Position numbers and translations under genes: made by a program | Shown here: positions 32,835-41,792 of the stretch, piece by piece | Layout: the number at the start of each line of letters is the position of its first letter | Position numbering within the stretch: the stretch's first letter is position 1 | Notes under the pieces: generated by a model | Seen by the model: the letters and a program-made list of their open reading frames with translations, nothing else | What the model was told of the DNA's origin: nothing | The model's database searches: none | Source of the DNA: Elainella sp. Prado103 | GTDB taxonomy: Bacteria; Cyanobacteriota; Cyanobacteriia; Elainellales; Elainellaceae | Length of the DNA: 64,000 nt | Direction of reading: 5' to 3' | Assembly: GCA_025454395.1 (NCBI GenBank) | Contig: JALOOM010000001.1 | Span: 124,001-188,000 of the forward strand

Positions 32835-34608
32835 GGGCAGAATCGGTTTGAACTGAATTCATACCGGAATAAACCAGACCACGTTGCATATCCAGGGTGA
32901 GAATGGTGCCATCACGAATCACATGGGTGGCATCCTCAACGCCCACAATGACTGGAACACCTAGCCGTAACCCGATCACGGCCGCGTGACTGGTCAGACT
33001 ATCTTCTTCCGTGACAATACCAGCGGCTTTACGAATAGCATCGACATACTCGGCGCTAGTTTTCGATACCACCAAAATTTCGCCGGCATGAAAGCTATTC
33101 AGATCGCTAACCGTATGGGCCACCCTGGCTCGACCACTGACCGATCCCTGACCAATCCCGGTGCCCTTACCTAACACAGCCGTCACCAGTTCCACCTTAA
33201 TCAGATCGGTGGAGCCTGAAACCCCTTGCAGAGTACCTGCTGTCATCACCACTAGGTCGCCTTGCCGGAGCAAGCCTTTCTCTTGGGCCACATTCAGCGC
33301 AGCCAAAAACGTTTGGCCGGTGGAATGGAGATCTAAAACTAGCAAAGGTCGAACTCCCCAGACGAGCTGAAGCTGACGAGCCACATCAACATGAGGCGTG
33401 ACGGCCAAAATGGGCTTATTCGGGCGAAACTTGGAGACATTGCGAGCGGTCGCCCCCGTTTTGGTCAGGGGCATGATGGCTGCTGCCTGAAGTTGTTCAG
33501 CAATCCGACCAACCGCTTGGCTGATCGCATTTGGGATCGATCGACCAGGTACATTTTCAAAGGTGCGATTGGGAGCCTGTTCCCGTTCGATCCGTTCGGC
33601 GATCCGGGCCATGGTTTCAACGGCCTGCACCGGAAACTTACCCACTGCGGTTTCGTTGGATAACATAACGGCATCGGTGCCATCCAAAATGGCATTGGCC
33701 ACATCGGAAATTTCAGCCCGGGTCGGACGGGGATTGCTGACCATGCTATCCAACATCTGAGTGGCCGTAATTACCGGAATCCCCAACCGATTGGCCGTAG
33801 CAATTAGGCGTTTCTGCAAAATGGGTACATCTTCGGCAGGCAATTCTACCCCCAAATCGCCCCGGGCCACCATCACGCCATCACACAGCGATAAGACGGC
33901 TTCCATTTGCTCGATCGCCTCATGCTTCTCAATTTTGGCGATCACAGGGACATTCTTGCCTGCACTGGAAATCAGTTCTTTAATTTCCAATACATCCTGG
34001 GGATTGCGCACAAAGCTGAGTGCAACCCAATCGACTCCCTGATCTAAGCCAAACATCAAGTCTTCTTTGTCTTTATCCGTCAAGGCCCGAATAGATAGAT
34101 AAACTCCAGGGAAGTTCACCCCTTTGTTATTGGAAAGCACCCCCCCCACCACGACTCGACAGTGGAGTTCGCGGGCTTGACGATCCACTTGTTCAACCAC
34201 CATTTCTACCCGTCCATCGTCCAGCAGGATTGTGGCACCTGCGGGAACTTCGTCCGCGAGGGGTTCGTAGGTGACTGCACTGATCTCCTGGGTGCCAGGG
34301 ATGAGTTGGCTAGTCAAGATGAAGGGATCGCCCTTCTGGAGAGTGATTGCCCCATGCTCAAACCGCCCTAAGCGGATCTTGGGCCCCTGTAAATCTTGGA
34401 GAATTCCGACCGGCTGGTTTAGCTCAAACGAAATCTGCCGAATCAGCCGAATGTTGCGCTGGTGATCGTCATGGGTACCGTGAGAAAAATTGAGCCGTAA
34501 TGTGGTTGCCCCTGCCTCAATGAGTTCACGCAGTACTTCTGGACTGCTCGTGGCGGGACCGATGGTTGCCACAATCTTGGTTCGACGTAGGGTGGGTTGT
34601 AGTTGCAT
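32827..34608 (-). CDS. pyk: pyruvate kinase with C-terminal PEP-utilizer domain
   Basis: A 593-residue enzyme from ATG 34608. It converts PEP and ADP to pyruvate and ATP. RRTKIVATIGPATSSPE opens the barrel, MVARGDLGVELP and ITATQMLDSM are active-site segments, and IAKIEKHEAIEQM contains the catalytic lysine region. Beyond the usual 470-480 residues, residues about 490-590 form a PEP-utilising mobile domain with EEDSLTSHAAVIGLRLGVP, including the TSHAA histidine motif; this extra domain is typical of cyanobacterial and some Bacillus pyruvate kinases. The frame extends to 34659, but those 17 codons run into repeats. The stop lies in a 17-bp tandem array. Confidence 0.95.
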   Translation of the reverse strand: MQLQPTLRRTKIVATIGPATSSPEVLRELIEAGATTLRLNFSHGTHDDHQRNIRLIRQISFELNQPVGILQDLQGPKIRLGRFEHGAITLQKGDPFILTSQLIPGTQEISAVTYEPLADEVPAGATILLDDGRVEMVVEQVDRQARELHCRVVVGGVLSNNKGVNFPGVYLSIRALTDKDKEDLMFGLDQGVDWVALSFVRNPQDVLEIKELISSAGKNVPVIAKIEKHEAIEQMEAVLSLCDGVMVARGDLGVELPAEDVPILQKRLIATANRLGIPVITATQMLDSMVSNPRPTRAEISDVANAILDGTDAVMLSNETAVGKFPVQAVETMARIAERIEREQAPNRTFENVPGRSIPNAISQAVGRIAEQLQAAAIMPLTKTGATARNVSKFRPNKPILAVTPHVDVARQLQLVWGVRPLLVLDLHSTGQTFLAALNVAQEKGLLRQGDLVVMTAGTLQGVSGSTDLIKVELVTAVLGKGTGIGQGSVSGRARVAHTVSDLNSFHAGEILVVSKTSAEYVDAIRKAAGIVTEEDSLTSHAAVIGLRLGVPVIVGVEDATHVIRDGTILTLDMQRGLVYSGMNSVQTDSALS

Positions 34609-35002
34609 GGTTGCTCTGAGCGAAGAACGAAGCCGATGGAGCGCGTGACGGTTGAGCACAGCTTAGCGGTTGGGCGCAGCTTAGCGGTTGGGTGCGTTGG
34701 CGATGGGCGCAATCTGACGGCTCTGAAGGGGCAAAAGGGATACTATCACGTTTAGTGAATGGCTTTATCAAAAACTCGCAAGTTTCAGCGATCGATTCAT
34801 CAATCGACTGAGTCACCCTGGTAGAATCTCTGGCTTGATCCACGCCGATTAAACAGTCTGCATGAGGTTTCGGAAGGCACTTCGATAGAATTTAGGAAGT
34901 CTGTTGACTCGTCATGAGATTATCTCGTCATAAGATTATCTCGTCATATTGATTGACTCATTGACTCATTGATTGACTCACCAGTGTGAGCAGGAGAATT
35001 GG
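34609..35002. other. divergent region pyk / fatty-acid hydroxylase with small repeats
   Basis: It contains two copies of CAGCTTAGCGGTTGGG 18 bp apart (34658 and 34676), two copies of CTCGTCATGAGATTAT-type 16-mers at 34908-34939 followed by a third start, and a run of GATTGACTCATT words up to 34981. These repeats reach almost to the ribosome site of the hydroxylase gene. No ORF is supported. Confidence 0.65.
34908..34981. repeat. 16-bp repeats followed by ATTGACTC words
   Basis: CTCGTCATGAGATTAT (34908) and CTCGTCATAAGATTAT (34924) are followed by CTCGTCATATT and then three ATTGACTCA words to 34980. The cluster makes up the leader of the hydroxylase gene. Confidence 0.85.
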
Positions 35003-35506
35003 ATGCTTTGGATGGCTTTAATCGTAAGTCTGTGTTTTATCACCGCCTTTGTTTTGGCGAGCTTGGCAGAATATTGGGTACATCGCCTCATGCACTCACC
35101 TCGTAAAACCAAAATTGGTGAACGCCACCTCGATCATCACCGTCGCAATGATGCACAAGGAGTGTTGTGGGAGTTTTTAGACTATGTCAAGGGCACGGTG
35201 ATTGCCATGGGCTTGATGTTTTTTGTCTCCTGGCAGGCTGGACTCGCCTGGTTTTTAGGGGCACTCAGCTTTGCTGCTTTTTCTGCTTATGCTCACCAAC
35301 TCCAGCATGAAAACCCTACGAAGTGTTTTTGGATGAAAATGCCGGTGCATTACGTTCACCATAAGTATGGCATGTGGCATCATAACTTTGGGTTGGCGGT
35401 AGATTGGTGGGATCACGTCTTTGGCACCTACAAAGCGATGGATTGGCTAGACGAAGCAGAACTGAGCCAACCGCAACGAGGCTTACTAGAACTGCGGTGG
35501 TGGTAG
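35003..35506 (+). CDS. fatty acid hydroxylase / sterol desaturase superfamily protein
   Basis: A 167-residue membrane protein with four hydrophobic stretches and the superfamily's histidine boxes: EYWVHRLMH (HxxxH), GERHLDHHRRN (HxxHH), HQLQHE (HxxxH), and VHYVHHKYGMWHHNFG. These bind a di-iron centre used for oxygen-dependent hydroxylation or desaturation of lipids or carotenoids. The substrate is unknown; related small hydroxylases act on carotenoids (CrtZ-like) or fatty acids. AGGAG at 34992-34996 with seven bases spacing fixes ATG 35003; an upstream TTG at 34973 lies within repeats and is not likely. Confidence 0.8.
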   Translation: MLWMALIVSLCFITAFVLASLAEYWVHRLMHSPRKTKIGERHLDHHRRNDAQGVLWEFLDYVKGTVIAMGLMFFVSWQAGLAWFLGALSFAAFSAYAHQLQHENPTKCFWMKMPVHYVHHKYGMWHHNFGLAVDWWDHVFGTYKAMDWLDEAELSQPQRGLLELRWW

Positions 35507-35543
35507 TGCCTGTCAGGATAAACTCCTGATCCATAAGAAAAGT

Positions 35544-35566
35544 CCCCTTGAGGCAAATCAAGGGGG
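35544..35566 (-). terminator. hairpin between convergent genes
   Basis: CCCCTTGA (35544-35551) and TCAAGGGG (35559-35566) form a perfect 8-bp stem with a 7-base loop. Read on the minus strand it is followed by ACTTTTCTTA, so it fits best as terminator of the sugar transferase transcript, although it lies 150 bp past that gene. On the plus strand it lacks a T-run. Confidence 0.55.
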
Positions 35567-35711
35567 CTACCACACACAGGATCAAACTTGGGTTAAATTC
35601 AGCAGGGTGAAGTGGGTGGCTGAATAGATTGAAGTTGTGACTAGCGATCGATCAAGCTAAAACAACCCGATCCGTTAACCTACAGTTTGAGGTTTTAAAA
35701 TTGCGCTATTT

Positions 35712-36404
35712 TCAGTAAGCTCCCTGTTTGTGAAAAACGGCAGTAATGGTTTTCAGGATGAGCTGGATATCATACAGGACAGACCATTTTTCCTGGTAAG
35801 TGAGATCCATTTTGACGATCTCTTCAAAATCTTCCACGCTCGATCGACCATTTGCTTGCCATTCTCCTGTGATCCCCGGTTTCACGAGCAATCTTTGGAA
35901 GTGATGCCGTTCGTACTGGGTTACTTCATCTACTGTGGGGGGGCGAGTTCCAACCAGGCTCATCTCACCCTTCAGGACATTCCAAAACTGGGGAAATTCA
36001 TCCAGGCTGGTCTTACGCAAGATGCGACCAACACGGGTAATTCTGGGATCATTCCGGTTTTTGAAAATATTGCCCTTGGCTTGATTGCTGACCAAATGTT
36101 TCAGTCGATCGGCCCCAACCACCATTGAGCGAAATTTCCAAATCCGAAACGTCCGCCCATATAGTCCGCAACGAATCTGGCTGTAGAAAATGGGGCCGGG
36201 GTTGTCAATTTGAATGGCGATCGCAACTGGGAGCAGAAGAACTCCCAAAATGGTCAGTCCAACCAGGGATCCAGCAATATCGAGCAGTCGCTTCAGTTTG
36301 CTATTAATTGAAGGGTGAACCTGTCGAGGAGGCGCAAAACTCTCTGAACGAGCAGGCATAAATTGGGTGTGGGAGAAAGATGACAGGTAGAAAGCAGTAA
36401 ACAC
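35712..36404 (-). CDS. bacterial sugar transferase (polyprenyl-phosphate glycosyl-1-P transferase)
   Basis: A 230-residue enzyme of the WbaP/WcaJ/PglC type. [17 protein letters not shown] (about 38-54) is the re-entrant membrane helix. [37 protein letters not shown] (catalytic Asp-Glu pair) and [14 protein letters not shown] are classic motifs. It loads the first sugar-1-phosphate on undecaprenyl phosphate and so starts repeat-unit synthesis for exopolysaccharide. It lacks the large N-terminal membrane domain of WbaP, which is common. It is divergent from the HpsJ-like gene, which supports a shared role in polysaccharide production. Confidence 0.9.
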   Translation of the reverse strand: MFTAFYLSSFSHTQFMPARSESFAPPRQVHPSINSKLKRLLDIAGSLVGLTILGVLLLPVAIAIQIDNPGPIFYSQIRCGLYGRTFRIWKFRSMVVGADRLKHLVSNQAKGNIFKNRNDPRITRVGRILRKTSLDEFPQFWNVLKGEMSLVGTRPPTVDEVTQYERHHFQRLLVKPGITGEWQANGRSSVEDFEEIVKMDLTYQEKWSVLYDIQLILKTITAVFHKQGAY

Positions 36405-37035
36405 GGTTCAGGACTCCTTTGACAGAGAATTGCGCTTCAGACTCAGTGACTCAAGCATCTGGGTGACGTTCCAGTTCTCTTCACTACAGCCAATATAGGC
36501 GGCAAACTGCGGTCACGTCAGTAAAACTGCGGAGAGTTTTTCTAATCTTTGAACTGCATCAAGCTTTGATGAAGCTTCAAGTGAAAGTGGCTACAGACAA
36601 GGATCTTAGCCAATCTTAAGGGAAGACAAAGCCTACCGAAACCGACTTTAGGGAGGAGCATAGAACGAAGTTTAACTGCTACCAGCATTCCCGTAGAAAG
36701 AAACAGACTAACCACAAGGATGGATCGGTGTAGATAGGCATTGGGTCAGGGTAATAGGGTAGGAACTGCCGTGACCTGCTAGCAAGTTGAAGTGTTATGA
36801 ATTGGTATAAAAAAGACTGCCTCAGTGTTACTGGCAGGGTGGCGCTAGCAAATGGTGCTTAACTGAATCTCGATAGGATGGAAAAGAATTGCGATATCCG
36901 TTCAAGATCTTGTTATCTTGTTGAGTGGTTTAGCTGGCTGGGCACTCTACGGAAGAATAGCGCTGAGGTTTGATTGCTTTTGTCCTGCACCTGCCTCAGT
37001 TGGGTGAACTCCTTTGCAGGACATCTCTATCCACC
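36405..37035. other. 630-bp divergent region, no gene called
   Basis: It separates the sugar transferase and HpsJ-like starts. The word AAACTGCGG appears at 36502 and 36525 (23 bp apart), and AAGCTTTGATGAAGCTT at 36560-36576 forms a small inverted repeat. No tRNA, no known riboswitch and no credible ORF were seen. Long leaders or a small RNA are possible but unsupported. Confidence 0.5.
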
Positions 37036-37854
37036 ATGAAAATTGGCAGCTTCTTTTCTCATCCCTATCAGTCATTGATCCTGAAAACCGCAGGTGTGAT
37101 TCTGATTTTGGGAACCCTGGTAGACTACTTGATGCTGACGATCCCCCCTGATTTCCTCAATAGTGAATGGTTGGCAAGTCTGATCAGTGACTGGGTTGCC
37201 CGTGGGGCAGTTCCCTTGTTAGGAGTTGCACTTCTGTTTCTGGGCGTTTGGTTTGAGCCTGAGGCTTCTCAGCGGGCGAAGAAAGACTGGATCCCATTGC
37301 TGGCTTTTGTCGTTTCGGCGTTGCTGGGGATCGCTTTTCTCGTCTTAGCACCCCTTTACTTCAACAGTAGCCGTTTATTCAGTGCAGCCCAAACACGCCA
37401 AATTAACGATCAGGCAGACCTATACCGCGATCGATTGGGTGCCTTACTAGAGCAGCAGAAAGCACGGGTGAGTGCGATCGTATCCAATGAAGATCAGTTT
37501 TCTGAACTGCAAAATCAGTTGAACAATCTTGATTTGTCGGATGAACAACAAAATCAGTTGCGCCAAATTAAAGCGACGCTGGATCAGGTGAAATCCGATC
37601 CCAAAGCGCTCGATCGAGAAGTAGAGAAAGCCCGTACGGAAGGTTTGAAGCAAATTGAAACTCAGCAGCAAGAAGCCTTAGCGAAGGTACAATCTGAACT
37701 GCGGCGCGATCGATTTCGCGTGACCTTATCTAGCTTGCTATTCTCTGGTGGCTATTTAATGATTGCTTGGCTTGGTTTGGGAGGTAATAGAAGTCAGTCA
37801 CCCGCCTCAAATCGACGCAAAGATCGCAAACCCAAGCGGGCAGCCAAGCAGTAG
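37036..37854 (+). CDS. HpsJ-like membrane protein
   Basis: A 272-residue protein from ATG 37036. Three hydrophobic segments (about 15-35, 52-72 and 86-108) precede a long charged coiled coil (about 120-220, rich in Gln, Glu and Lys) and one last membrane helix near 230-250, followed by a basic tail. LVDYLMLTIPPDFLNSEWLA and VPLLGVALLFLGVWFE match the conserved N-terminal part of the cyanobacterial HpsJ family, which is linked to hormogonium polysaccharide secretion or to exosortase systems. Its molecular role is unknown. The upstream extension of the frame (36970) is not preferred. The last codons start a seven-copy tandem array. Confidence 0.65.
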   Translation: MKIGSFFSHPYQSLILKTAGVILILGTLVDYLMLTIPPDFLNSEWLASLISDWVARGAVPLLGVALLFLGVWFEPEASQRAKKDWIPLLAFVVSALLGIAFLVLAPLYFNSSRLFSAAQTRQINDQADLYRDRLGALLEQQKARVSAIVSNEDQFSELQNQLNNLDLSDEQQNQLRQIKATLDQVKSDPKALDREVEKARTEGLKQIETQQQEALAKVQSELRRDRFRVTLSSLLFSGGYLMIAWLGLGGNRSQSPASNRRKDRKPKRAAKQ

Positions 37855-37951
37855 GGCAGCCGAACCGTGGGGCAGCCAGAAGCAGTAGGGCAGCCGAACC
37901 GTGGGGCAGCCAAACCGTGGGGCAGCCAAACCATGGGGCAGCCGAACCGTA
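37838..37951. repeat. 16-bp tandem array that includes the HpsJ-like stop codon
   Basis: Seven units of GGGCAGCCGAACCGTG type start at 37838, 37854, 37870, 37888, 37904, 37920 and 37936. Copy one encodes the last residues (AAKQ region), and TAG sits at the border of copies one and two (37852-37854). Unit three has two extra bases. The array ends seven bases before the spoT stop and so fills the gap between two convergent genes. Confidence 0.96.
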
Positions 37952-37958
37952 GTTGAGA

Positions 37959-40241
37959 CTAATCTTCGGACTGGCTGACGCGGCGCAGATTCAGCACATC
38001 GCTCATCTTCCGAATTTGAGTGAACGTGCGCTCCAGTTGTTGGTGATCGATAATATCAATCACCAATTCAATCACAGCGGTCTGTCCAGGATAGGTTTTG
38101 ACTTGGGCACTGCGCACGTTGATGTTGTAATCACTCAGACGCGACAAAATATCTTTCAGAACTCCAACTCGATCGATCACCTCAATCAAAATATTGACTG
38201 GATAAGTTTGAGGGCGAGCTGGGGTTTCGGCAGTGTTCCAACTGACGGGAATCAGGCGTTCACCCGGAATCGGTTCTACGTTGTGACAGCCTTGCCGATG
38301 GATGGAAATGCCACGACTACTTCCCAGCGTAACGACCCCAATAATAGCCTCACCGGGGACAGGGTTGCAGCATCTGGCTAAACTGTAGAGCAGACCTTCT
38401 ACCCCCACAATCGGAGAAGCTTTGCTCGATCGAACCGCCGGGGACGGTGAACTGACTGGGTGTAATAGGGTTTTAGTGGGTTCTTCTTTGGCAACTGGAA
38501 TGATGGGCTGACGGGCTTTAATCGCCTCTCGCAATCGGTTGAGCGCCAAGTTGAGGGTGACTTCTCCATAGCCGATCGCCGCCAGCAGATCTTCAGGGGT
38601 CTGATAATTGCAGCGTTCGGCAGTGACCTGCATCGGTTCGGATTTCATCAGGGCTTCAAATCCGCGCTTACCCAATTCCTTTTCTAACATTTCCCGTCCG
38701 CGCAGGATATTAGCATCGCGATGGGATCGCTTATACCATTGTCGAATTCGGTTTTTAGCACTGGGGGTGACTGCAAAATTTAACCAATCCAGGCTGGGAT
38801 GGGAATTTTTCTGGGTAATAATCTCCACAATGTCACCGTTCTTCAGGGGCGTATCTAGCGTCACCATCCGATCGTTCACCTTTGCACCCGCACAGTGGTT
38901 GCCCACTTCTGTATGAATTCGGTAAGCAAAATCGATCGAGGTTGAACCCTGAGCCAGTGCGATCACATCCCCATTGGGAGTAAACACGTAAACATCGTCA
39001 TCAAACAGATTGCCCTTCACACTCTCCAGGTATTCCTGGGCATCTTTGAGGTCACTTTGCCAATCGAGCAATTGCCGCAACCAGGTGAATTTTTCATCGT
39101 CTGCGGTGAGCTTTGAGCTGCTATGACCGGCTTCTTTATATTTCCAATGAGCGGCGATCCCATACTCTGCCACATGATGCATTTCCATGGTACGGATCTG
39201 AATTTCTAGCGGTCGGCCGGTATTGCCAATTACAACGGTATGCAGAGATTGATAACGGTTGGGTTTAGGAAGCCCAATATAGTCTTTAAATCGGCCAGGA
39301 ATAGGACGAAAAGCATCGTGGACAACGGCGAGAGCCCGATAACACTCATCGTTGGTTTCGACAATAATGCGTAAGGCGGCAATATCATAAATTTCTTCAA
39401 AGCTTTTCTGTTGCCGCTGCATCTTCTGATAGATGCCATAAAGATGCTTGGGACGGCCGCTGATGTCGTAACAGTGGATGCCGAGTTGATCAAGCCGTTC
39501 GCGCAGCGTGATCGCCACCTGCTCCAAGCGATTCTCTCGATCGCTGCGTTTATCGGCAATCAACTGCCGGATGTGCTGGTAAGCATCGGGTTCCAGATAC
39601 TTAAATGAGATATCCTCTAACTCCCATTTAAACCGTCCAATTCCCAAGCGGTTAGCCAGGGGCGCAAAAATTTCCCGGGTTTCTAGGGCGATGCGACAGC
39701 GTTTCTCATCGGCGAGATGCTCGAGGGTGCGCATATTGTGGAGGCGATCGGCCAGCTTGACTACAATCACACGGATGTCTTGTGCCATGGCCAAAAACAT
39801 GCGGCGAAAATTTTCTGCTAACCGTTCGGTTTTGCTAGAAAAATTAAACTTCGAGAGTTTGGTGACTCCCTCCACCAACCGCCGCACCTCGGAGCCAAAT
39901 CGTTCTTCAATCTCCTCGCCCGTCACCTCTGTGTCTTCAATTACATCATGCAAAAAGCCCGCAGCAATCATGGCGGCACTGCCTCCCAAATCTCGCAATA
40001 GCCCAGCGACTGCGACTGGATGGGCAATGTAAGGTTCGCCAGAAGCACGGCGCTGCCCTTCGTGAAGTTGGTAGGCAAAGTTGAAGGCTTCGCACACCAA
40101 AGCTGCGTCTGAGAGTGATGCATCGACATTTTCACCCACGATTGGCGATCGATGCTCTAGAAGACAATCTTGCAACCAATCAGGAAGTACCAAATCGGAG
40201 GGAAGGGTTCGCGTCACAGTTGCTACATTCATCGCTGCCAA
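37959..40241 (-). CDS. spoT: bifunctional (p)ppGpp synthetase/hydrolase (Rel/SpoT)
   Basis: A 760-residue long RSH protein. The HD hydrolase domain (about 55-190) has the metal motif in AGFLHDVIEDT and keeps the His-Asp pair, so hydrolysis is likely. The synthetase domain (about 240-350) contains RPKHLYGIYQKM and IGLPKPNRYQSLH. TGS (about 400-465, beginning DDVYVFTPNGDVIALAQG) and a C-terminal ACT domain (about 680-755) provide ribosome sensing and regulation. It makes and degrades the stringent-response alarmone, here probably as the only long RSH, as usual in cyanobacteria. The second synthetase motif and the zinc-finger-like CCNPVPGEAI are intact. Confidence 0.95.
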   Translation of the reverse strand: MAAMNVATVTRTLPSDLVLPDWLQDCLLEHRSPIVGENVDASLSDAALVCEAFNFAYQLHEGQRRASGEPYIAHPVAVAGLLRDLGGSAAMIAAGFLHDVIEDTEVTGEEIEERFGSEVRRLVEGVTKLSKFNFSSKTERLAENFRRMFLAMAQDIRVIVVKLADRLHNMRTLEHLADEKRCRIALETREIFAPLANRLGIGRFKWELEDISFKYLEPDAYQHIRQLIADKRSDRENRLEQVAITLRERLDQLGIHCYDISGRPKHLYGIYQKMQRQQKSFEEIYDIAALRIIVETNDECYRALAVVHDAFRPIPGRFKDYIGLPKPNRYQSLHTVVIGNTGRPLEIQIRTMEMHHVAEYGIAAHWKYKEAGHSSSKLTADDEKFTWLRQLLDWQSDLKDAQEYLESVKGNLFDDDVYVFTPNGDVIALAQGSTSIDFAYRIHTEVGNHCAGAKVNDRMVTLDTPLKNGDIVEIITQKNSHPSLDWLNFAVTPSAKNRIRQWYKRSHRDANILRGREMLEKELGKRGFEALMKSEPMQVTAERCNYQTPEDLLAAIGYGEVTLNLALNRLREAIKARQPIIPVAKEEPTKTLLHPVSSPSPAVRSSKASPIVGVEGLLYSLARCCNPVPGEAIIGVVTLGSSRGISIHRQGCHNVEPIPGERLIPVSWNTAETPARPQTYPVNILIEVIDRVGVLKDILSRLSDYNINVRSAQVKTYPGQTAVIELVIDIIDHQQLERTFTQIRKMSDVLNLRRVSQSED

Positions 40242-40699
40242 ACCTGTAGAGAAAAACGGCGGAGTGCTAATGATCAGGGAACTGAGCCAGTTGCAATCAT
40301 GGGCTGATCAGCGGACGGGTGGAAAGATGTTTGCTGATTTTAAGAGATTTAGCGGTTTGGGGATAGTCGGTAATCCCAAAGCCTTCTTTAATCTCTGCCA
40401 CGAATTGGTTCTATTGTCAGATGGTTTGTCAGGGAATGGATTTAGAAGCAAACCAAGACTGCAAGTCGATCAAAACCATGCCCTCAATTGAGTGGCTTTA
40501 TTCGTAAAAATATATACAAATTCTTAACACTACTTTAACCCAAACCGCTTGCAGTCGCGAAATTGATGTCAAAAATTGCCCAACGGTATTGCAGGACAGG
40601 ACAGTAAACTTATAGCAGGGTGGTAGTGTATTCGCTGCTATTTAGCCCCAGCTCCAGATTGTGCCTGAACCGGAATTCGCAATTTAACCCCCTGAGTCT
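40242..40699. other. divergent spoT / patD-like intergenic region
   Basis: About 460 bp with an AT-rich patch near 40500-40545 (AAAAATATATACAAATTC). It must hold both promoters. A frame reading out of the spoT antisense into this region (to 40491) has no support as a gene. No repeat array is present. Confidence 0.5.
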
Positions 40700-41092
40700 A
40701 TGGTTTCTCCGTCTGGTTGTTCCGATCGCAGCAATCGCTCTATTTACCAACTGTTTGCGCAACAACTGGAGCAGTTAGTTCGACAACTGGCTGATCCCAC
40801 GCTTTCGATCGAGGTCTTGAGAGTGGGGATCGCTCAACTGAAACAGGGCTGGCAACAGATGCGATCGGTTGACTCCGACCAAACGGGTGACTTGCAACCA
40901 ACGGGTGACTCACCACAACCCATTCAGGCAATTCAGACTGAAATGCTTAAGCAACTGCGGCTTTTAGATACCGACCTGCTGTTTCTGCAAGCGGCTCGTC
41001 AGTCTACAACTCTACAGCAACGCAAACGGCAGATGGGCGATCGGCTTCAGCTATTGCAACGGTATTGTTCTGCCATTTTAGAACATGAATAG
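40700..41092 (+). CDS. PatD-like heterocyst frequency control family protein
   Basis: A 130-residue, Gln- and Leu-rich all-helical protein. The C-terminal half, with QTEMLKQLRLLDTDLLFLQAARQ (split here by positions about 82-104) and RLQLLQRYCSAIL, matches the conserved region of the cyanobacterial PatD family; Anabaena PatD interacts with FtsZ and influences heterocyst frequency. Homologues exist in strains without heterocysts, so here a cell-division-linked role is the safer guess. The middle (about 58-78) is a low-complexity linker. It precedes psbX by 225 bp. Assignment rests on pattern memory. Confidence 0.6.
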   Translation: MVSPSGCSDRSNRSIYQLFAQQLEQLVRQLADPTLSIEVLRVGIAQLKQGWQQMRSVDSDQTGDLQPTGDSPQPIQAIQTEMLKQLRLLDTDLLFLQAARQSTTLQQRKRQMGDRLQLLQRYCSAILEHE

Positions 41093-41223
41093 CCCTAGGT
41101 TGAGTTGAGGTTGGGCTGTTTCGCTGGGATTGGGCTCAAAAAGCAAAATTGCCAACTCCAATTCACGACTCAAAAAATCCGGGACTCAAAATAGTATGAT
41201 TTGAAAAGTTGCCTGCATCACTG

Positions 41224-41259
41224 ATTCTGTATAGGATTCACATTCTGTATAGGATTCAC
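41224..41259. repeat. 18-bp duplication upstream of psbX
   Basis: ATTCTGTATAGGATTCAC is present twice without change (41224, 41242), about 60 bp before the psbX ATG, so it lies in the likely promoter region; TATAGGAT could contain the -10 element. Confidence 0.92.
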
Positions 41260-41317
41260 AGTAGGTTTTCACCATTATTCAACCTGTCCCGTTACTCACT
41301 TGCAAGGGTAGACTGCT

Positions 41318-41437
41318 ATGACTCCATCTTTAGCAAATTTTTTCTATAGCCTCCTCGCCGGGGTTGCGATCGTTGTCATCCCCGTCGTGGTTGGTTTGGT
41401 TTTCATTAGCCAAAAAGATAAAATTCAGCGATTCTAA
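41318..41437 (+). CDS. psbX: photosystem II protein PsbX
   Basis: A 39-residue single-span thylakoid protein: MTPSLANFFYSLLAGVAIVV, then IPVVVGLVFI and the lumen/stroma tail SQKDKIQRF. The N-terminal MTPSLANF and the terminal SQKDKI-x-R are diagnostic of PsbX, which sits near PsbE/F and PsbJ and affects quinone exchange in photosystem II. It is too short for ordinary ORF calling. ycf66 follows 355 bp downstream, an order conserved in cyanobacteria. Two hairpins after the gene probably end its transcript. Confidence 0.93.
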   Translation: MTPSLANFFYSLLAGVAIVVIPVVVGLVFISQKDKIQRF

Positions 41438-41792
41438 AACAACCTTGCTCAGAGGGGATCGCCCAAGCTCGCAGTTTACCTGCCGAATTGAGCAAGTTAA
41501 TAGCAAGTTAATAGCAAATTGACATTGAGCAAGTTGTGCTAGGAAGAGCTTATTGAGGCTCTTCGGGCAGTTCTGGCTCAGCAATTTGAAGACTGCCTTG
41601 ACTCCAAAAATGCTTTGGCAAGGCAGTTTTGCTCTTTTTATAAGGAACTTAACCTGGCTCGCCTACTCATTAAACTGGGTTCGATCTGAAACTTTGGGGA
41701 GGGATGCCTGCAATTTACTTTTTTGTGGCATTTTCAGTAGAGATCCTCAGGCTGAACTCGTTAACATAGGGAGATATCGACGGAGAATTGCA
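41438..41792. other. psbX-ycf66 intergenic region with two hairpins
   Basis: GAAGAGC and GCTCTTC (41543-41564) form a first stem without a T-run; the second hairpin (41592-41640) is a terminator, listed separately. Two imperfect CAAGTTAATAG words lie near 41494-41515. The frame open from 41553 into ycf66 crosses the terminator and is not part of the gene. Confidence 0.6.
41592..41640 (+). terminator. intrinsic terminator after psbX
   Basis: ACTGCCTTG (41592-41600) pairs with CAAGGCAGT (41619-41627), the internal CCAAA/TTTGG extends the stem, and TTTTGCTCTTTTTAT follows. This is a strong Rho-independent terminator shape and separates psbX from ycf66. Confidence 0.8.

Noticed and set aside
34973-35002. 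TTG start for the fatty acid hydroxylase
   Set aside because: It falls in a GATTGACTC repeat; ATG 35003 has an AGGAG ribosome site at proper spacing.
36405-37035. Search for tRNA, 6S-like or other structural RNA in the longest gaps
   Set aside because: No T-loop, anticodon-arm or known small-RNA core was found by eye here or in the other gaps; weak hairpins alone are not enough.
40081-40491. Plus-strand frame antisense to the spoT start
   Set aside because: Half of it is the shadow of spoT and the rest has no motif.
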